Positions 61,122 to 64,000 of a stretch of DNA of 64,000 nt are shown piece by piece. The notes below the pieces were generated by a model. It was not told the DNA's origin and searched no databases. It saw only the letters and a list, made by a program, of their open reading frames with translations. A program made the translations under genes and the position numbers. Within the stretch, counting starts at the first letter, position 1; the number at the start of each line of letters is the position of its first letter. The stretch is from positions 806,001 through 870,000 of the forward strand of contig NZ_RXZI01000001.1 in NCBI RefSeq assembly GCF_021991925.1, in the 5' to 3' direction. Source of the stretch: Sutcliffiella horikoshii (GTDB lineage: Bacteria; Bacillota; Bacilli; Bacillales; Bacillaceae_I).

Positions 61122-61583
61122 CTAAAATGGTAACACTCCTGGTGGTAAATGAATAAGGAGCAAGTAATTGAACAGAAAATATAAAAGCAACGAAAAAATG
61201 ATTGCCACTATGGCACTTACTTTATATTTTTTATATCCAAGAAACGAAGAACATGTAAAAACAAACGTTGCTGTCATTATGACAAAACCTACTATTTCAA
61301 GTAAAAAAATATAGATTAAGATAAACCCTGCGACAACTAGCAGAACATAAAGTTCCTTCTTAGGGATCGTTCTTTTTTGTTTTTCTTGTTCGGTTTCTTC
61401 TTTTTTCTGGACGAAAAGTAAAATGGACAATAATAAAAGTAAGAATCCCAATCCCTTCGGTACGACATCTGCATCGACTAACGCATATGGGTAACTGGGG
61501 ATCTGGTAGCTTAAAAACAGGTACACTCCTGCAAAGAAGGCTAGGGCCAATCCAAGTTTACGATTTACCGGTTTTAGTATCAT
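61122..61583 (-). CDS. tctB: Tripartite tricarboxylate transporter small permease TctB
   Basis: A 153-residue protein with four hydrophobic segments and the middle of the tctCBA operon, the usual position and length for TctB. Sequence conservation of this subunit is low, so the call relies on context and topology. GGGGAG precedes the ATG. Confidence 0.85.
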   Translation of the reverse strand: MILKPVNRKLGLALAFFAGVYLFLSYQIPSYPYALVDADVVPKGLGFLLLLLSILLFVQKKEETEQEKQKRTIPKKELYVLLVVAGFILIYIFLLEIVGFVIMTATFVFTCSSFLGYKKYKVSAIVAIIFSLLLYFLFNYLLLIHLPPGVLPF

Positions 61584-61603
61584 GTAACTCCCCCCAATCC
61601 ATA

Positions 61604-61637
61604 GGAGCCGCTCCCTCGTATTACAGGGTAGCGGTCC
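61604..61637 (-). promoter_or_regulatory. Intercistronic hairpin between tctC and tctB
   Basis: GGAGCCGCTCCCT (61604-61616) and AGGGTAGCGGTCC (61625-61637) pair with two small mismatches. No T tract follows, so it is probably not a terminator but may stabilise the tctC message, as in many binding-protein operons. Confidence 0.6.
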
Positions 61638-61649
61638 ACCTATTTTTCT

Positions 61650-62663
61650 TTAATTTCCGAGCCCCAATTCTTCCAATAAGGCTTGCATTTCTTCATTCTC
61701 CTTTTTAAGAAATTCCTGATATTCCTCCCCTGTCATGAAAAGCTCATTCCAGCCGTATTTCTTTCTGATTCCATCCCACGCATCTGATTCGTTTAATTTT
61801 GAAAATTTATCTACATAATAGGCCACGGCTGCTTCATCCATATTGGCTGGGCCAAAGAATCCTCTCCAGTTCACGAAGGTTTCATTTATTCCCTGTTCCT
61901 TGGCAGTTGGAAAGTCAGAAAGGACCTCTCCCTCTAGACGTTCTTCAGCTGTTATGCCTAATACCTTGATTTTCCCTGCTTTCACCTGCTCCACCGTCTC
62001 TGCGGTACCGGCGGAATAGACATCTACACTTCCGTTAAGTAATGCCGTCAAGGTTCCGCCCTCTTGTTCGGATACATACTTGACCTTGGTGATATCCACA
62101 CCTGCTGCTTTAGCTATTTTGACAAATTGGATATGATCCATGCTACCAGGAGAAGATACACCGATAACCGTGATGCTCGCTGGATCTTTTCTCATATCTT
62201 CAAATAACTCATTTAAATTATTCCACTTAGCATCAGCCCGTACTGCAAAAGCACCGTAGTCCGCGATAACATTGGCAAGCGGAGTGAAATCTTCATACGT
62301 ATTATCTGATTGTCCGTTAAGTGGGACCAATAATAATGGCGGAGAAGAAACAAACAGATGGTGTGGATCCGCCTCTTTCTTTGCGATGTAAGACCAAGCA
62401 ACAGCACCGCCGCCACCTGGCTTATTGACAACTGGCATTCTCTTATCAATCAATTCCTCCTGCTCAAATGTTTGAGCTACCATCCGAGCAGTTGTATCCC
62501 ATCCTCCTCCTGCCCCGGCTGGTGCTACCATTTCTATTGGTTTCTGAGGAGACCAGGTACCATCCGCACTTGTTCCCCCTGTTGAGCTGGAGCAAGCTGC
62601 TGTCACGGATAATAATAATGTTAACCCCACTGCACTTGCTTTGTTTTTCCATTTCATTTTCAT
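61650..62663 (-). CDS. tctC: Tripartite tricarboxylate transporter binding lipoprotein TctC
   Basis: A 337-residue extracytoplasmic binding protein of the Bug family. A lipoprotein signal ends in LSVTAACSSS (lipid-modified Cys near 24). The mature part shows PAGAGGGWDTTARM, NKPGGGGAVAW and the second helix VIGVSSPGSMDHIQ. It captures a carboxylate and delivers it to TctAB. GGGGAG precedes the start. It is the first gene of the operon and carries a cre match upstream. Confidence 0.93.
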   Translation of the reverse strand: MKMKWKNKASAVGLTLLLSVTAACSSSTGGTSADGTWSPQKPIEMVAPAGAGGGWDTTARMVAQTFEQEELIDKRMPVVNKPGGGGAVAWSYIAKKEADPHHLFVSSPPLLLVPLNGQSDNTYEDFTPLANVIADYGAFAVRADAKWNNLNELFEDMRKDPASITVIGVSSPGSMDHIQFVKIAKAAGVDITKVKYVSEQEGGTLTALLNGSVDVYSAGTAETVEQVKAGKIKVLGITAEERLEGEVLSDFPTAKEQGINETFVNWRGFFGPANMDEAAVAYYVDKFSKLNESDAWDGIRKKYGWNELFMTGEEYQEFLKKENEEMQALLEELGLGN

Positions 62664-62720
62664 CTACTAACTCCCCTTTGCTATTGTCTTGTATGTGATT
62701 GTAAAGAATATTCTTATAAA

Positions 62721-62734
62721 TGTAACCGTTTACA
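62721..62734. promoter_or_regulatory. cre site upstream of tctCBA
   Basis: TGTAACCGTTTACA matches the 14-base CcpA consensus TGWAANCGNTNWCA at every position. It overlaps a weak promoter (TTGTAA-17-AATATT on the minus strand). Repression by CcpA during growth on preferred sugars follows from established knowledge of cre sites at such positions. Confidence 0.75.
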
Positions 62735-62811
62735 AAATAAGCGATATAAAAGATATATTAGTTATTTTGTTCATTTTGTTCACGGGAGGGTTTGCCCAAA
62801 TGTACATAAAA

Positions 62812-62856
62812 AAAGAGGCCGCCCTTAGGAATTCCCTTTAGGACAACCTCTATATT
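62812..62856 (-). terminator. Terminator of the response regulator-NUDIX operon
   Basis: On the minus strand AGAGG-TTGTCC pairs with GGGCGGCCTCT, followed by TTTTTTTATG. Confidence 0.7.
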
Positions 62857-62865
62857 TAGCAGCTT

Positions 62866-63483
62866 TTATCCCCTACCCGACCTCAATGCCTCCAATGTTT
62901 CCTTGTAAAAAGAATCGCTGTGTGGAACAAACATACTTTTATCCACTTTCATAGTAACCTTACTTCTCTCGCCGTGGGCATTTTCCTTTATTCCTTCCAT
63001 TTCTACATGCGTCTTTTTTCCGAACCATAGATGGTAAAAGTCCTCTAAAGGAACCATAAAAATCCCACTAACCTCTTCTGCTTGCAGAGTAAATGCCTCT
63101 AATGGTATGTACTCCTTTAACAGATAAACATGGGCATGCTCTCTATCGATAAAACCTTCCAATTCTTTTTCATAAGGGATGACACCCAGGTATGACAGTT
63201 CATCCATGCCAACTTTTATACCTATTTCTTCTTCTACCTCCCTGATCCCATCTTCCACTTTTTCATGTGATAACAGATGTCCGGCCGCTGTGATATCCAA
63301 TAAGCCTGGGTAATCTTTTTTATCCTTGCTTCTCAATTGAAAATAAAGATATTCTTTGCCATGTAACTCAGCTTTTATCCAGCAATGAAAAGTCTCGTGC
63401 CAATGCCCCTTAATATGTACTTCATCTCTTGATGCAGTGCCCAGATATTTTCTTTCTTTATTGAAAATCTTTAAATTCTCCAT
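62866..63483 (-). CDS. NUDIX hydrolase (IDI/YfcD-like)
   Basis: A 205-residue protein resembling the isopentenyl-diphosphate isomerase-like Nudix group (SRDEVHIKGHWHETFHCWI). The Nudix box GHLLSHEKVEDGIREVEEEI has six rather than seven residues before the RE pair, a known variation in this branch. It follows the response regulator by 4 bases and is thus co-transcribed. Function is unknown. Confidence 0.82.
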   Translation of the reverse strand: MENLKIFNKERKYLGTASRDEVHIKGHWHETFHCWIKAELHGKEYLYFQLRSKDKKDYPGLLDITAAGHLLSHEKVEDGIREVEEEIGIKVGMDELSYLGVIPYEKELEGFIDREHAHVYLLKEYIPLEAFTLQAEEVSGIFMVPLEDFYHLWFGKKTHVEMEGIKENAHGERSKVTMKVDKSMFVPHSDSFYKETLEALRSGRG

Positions 63484-63487
63484 TGTC

Positions 63488-64000
63488 TCATTGTCCTATC
63501 CGATAATATTTTCTTTCGGGTCTCCCTACCATGCCGTATTCTAACTCAGCTTTTGCTTTATCCAGAGAAATCAAGTACTCAAGATACCTCCTTGCTGTTG
63601 TCCGGGATGCCCCCATCAGTTCTCCCATTTGTTCGGCTGTCCATCCATCATGGTGATACCTATCAAGGAGTCCTTCCACTTTTTCCAAGGTTAATTGGTC
63701 AATTCCCTTAGGGAGAGAATCCTTCTGCTTTTCTCGTTCCATCGAACCGTTTCTATGAAAAAACTGATCAATAACTGTTTGATCATAGGATTCCTTCTCT
63801 TTAATGAAAGCTTTTCTCTCAAGATATGATTTTATGGCTTGTTGAAATCTTTCAAACGTTACCGGTTTGATTAAGTAATCGACCACTCCATATTTCAGAG
63901 CCACTTCCACCACCGCTTTTTCAGTTGCTGCAGTTATCATGATGACGTCCACCTCGGGGAATCTCTCGCGGATGAGCGGTAGCAGAGAAACTCCACTTTC
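63488..64000 (-). CDS. CitT/DcuR-type response regulator, partial (5' end outside window)
   Basis: The frame runs to the right edge; the seen part is the C-terminal two thirds of a CitB/DcuR/CitT-family regulator. The receiver part shows ESGVSLLPLIRERFPEV and YLIKPVTFERFQQAI; the DNA-binding part shows HDGWTAEQMGELMGASRTTARRYLEYL and a final GRPERKYYRIGQ. Such regulators work with citrate- or dicarboxylate-sensing kinases and control a transporter. The adjacent tctCBA is the natural target. The kinase gene would lie further right. Confidence 0.9.
   Translation of the reverse strand, partial: ESGVSLLPLIRERFPEVDVIMITAATEKAVVEVALKYGVVDYLIKPVTFERFQQAIKSYLERKAFIKEKESYDQTVIDQFFHRNGSMEREKQKDSLPKGIDQLTLEKVEGLLDRYHHDGWTAEQMGELMGASRTTARRYLEYLISLDKAKAELEYGMVGRPERKYYRIGQ

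Overview
The window is chromosomal DNA from a member of the Bacillaceae (low-GC, spore-forming Firmicutes). Four small acid-soluble spore protein genes (sspP, sspO, sspN, tlp) surround aconitase, and the order sspP-sspO-citB-yneN-sspN-tlp-yneP-yneQ-yneR ... plsY-yneT-parE-parC is the Bacillus subtilis citB-parC neighbourhood as I remember it. DesK/DesR, the YthA-type cytochrome bd oxidase, TcyP, FumC, YndM and Vpr also point to a Bacillus-like genus. I cannot name the species. No rRNA, tRNA, CRISPR array or complete insertion sequence was seen.

Layout. 1-9.1 kb: 3' end of a selenocysteine synthase gene (selA), then the conserved spore-protein/aconitase block, into which a DUF1287-DinB pair and a small Fur-type basic protein are set. 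9.3-23 kb: an accessory stretch between yneR and plsY, with a CapA-like protein, an S9 peptidase, an RND pump, a decayed copy of the parC 3' end with its downstream flank, then small metabolic, repair and resistance-type enzymes (GDSL hydrolase, broken HAD gene carrying a hairpin tandem array, aminoglycoside acetyltransferase-like GNAT, LMW phosphatase, histidine phosphatase, nucleotidyltransferase, VOC, NUDIX). 23-29 kb: plsY, yneT, parE, parC. 29-45 kb: isochorismatase-like, guanine deaminase-like, Vpr, a free-standing LAGLIDADG endonuclease, an MFS pump with a frameshifted HxlR regulator, an ABC exporter with a TetR regulator, a sigma factor-clpP operon, fumC, trhO. 45-56 kb: a glucoamylase-like protein, an HTH protein fused to a degenerate F1-ATPase beta-like domain behind a phased repeat array, tcyP, a free-standing structured RNA candidate, a DEAD-box helicase, desKR, a small M50-type protease, a Rap-like TPR protein. 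56-64 kb: cydA-cydB-cydS, a tripartite tricarboxylate transporter (tctCBA) under a perfect cre match, and a CitT/DcuR-type response regulator running off the right edge.

How the genes fit together. Central carbon metabolism is prominent: aconitase with a CcpC-type dyad upstream, fumarase, and a citrate/tricarboxylate-type importer with a catabolite-repression site and a nearby two-component regulator. Membrane and redox functions (YneN thioredoxin-like protein, DesKR, PlsY, cytochrome bd) form a second theme. The most unusual items are the HTH/ATPase-beta-like fusion with its own operator-like array, the autonomous RNA with promoter and terminator at 50.3-50.55 kb, the 52-bp hairpin array inside a dead HAD gene, the parC tail duplication, and the sigma factor-clpP operon whose sigma protein ends in a degron-like Ala-Ala.
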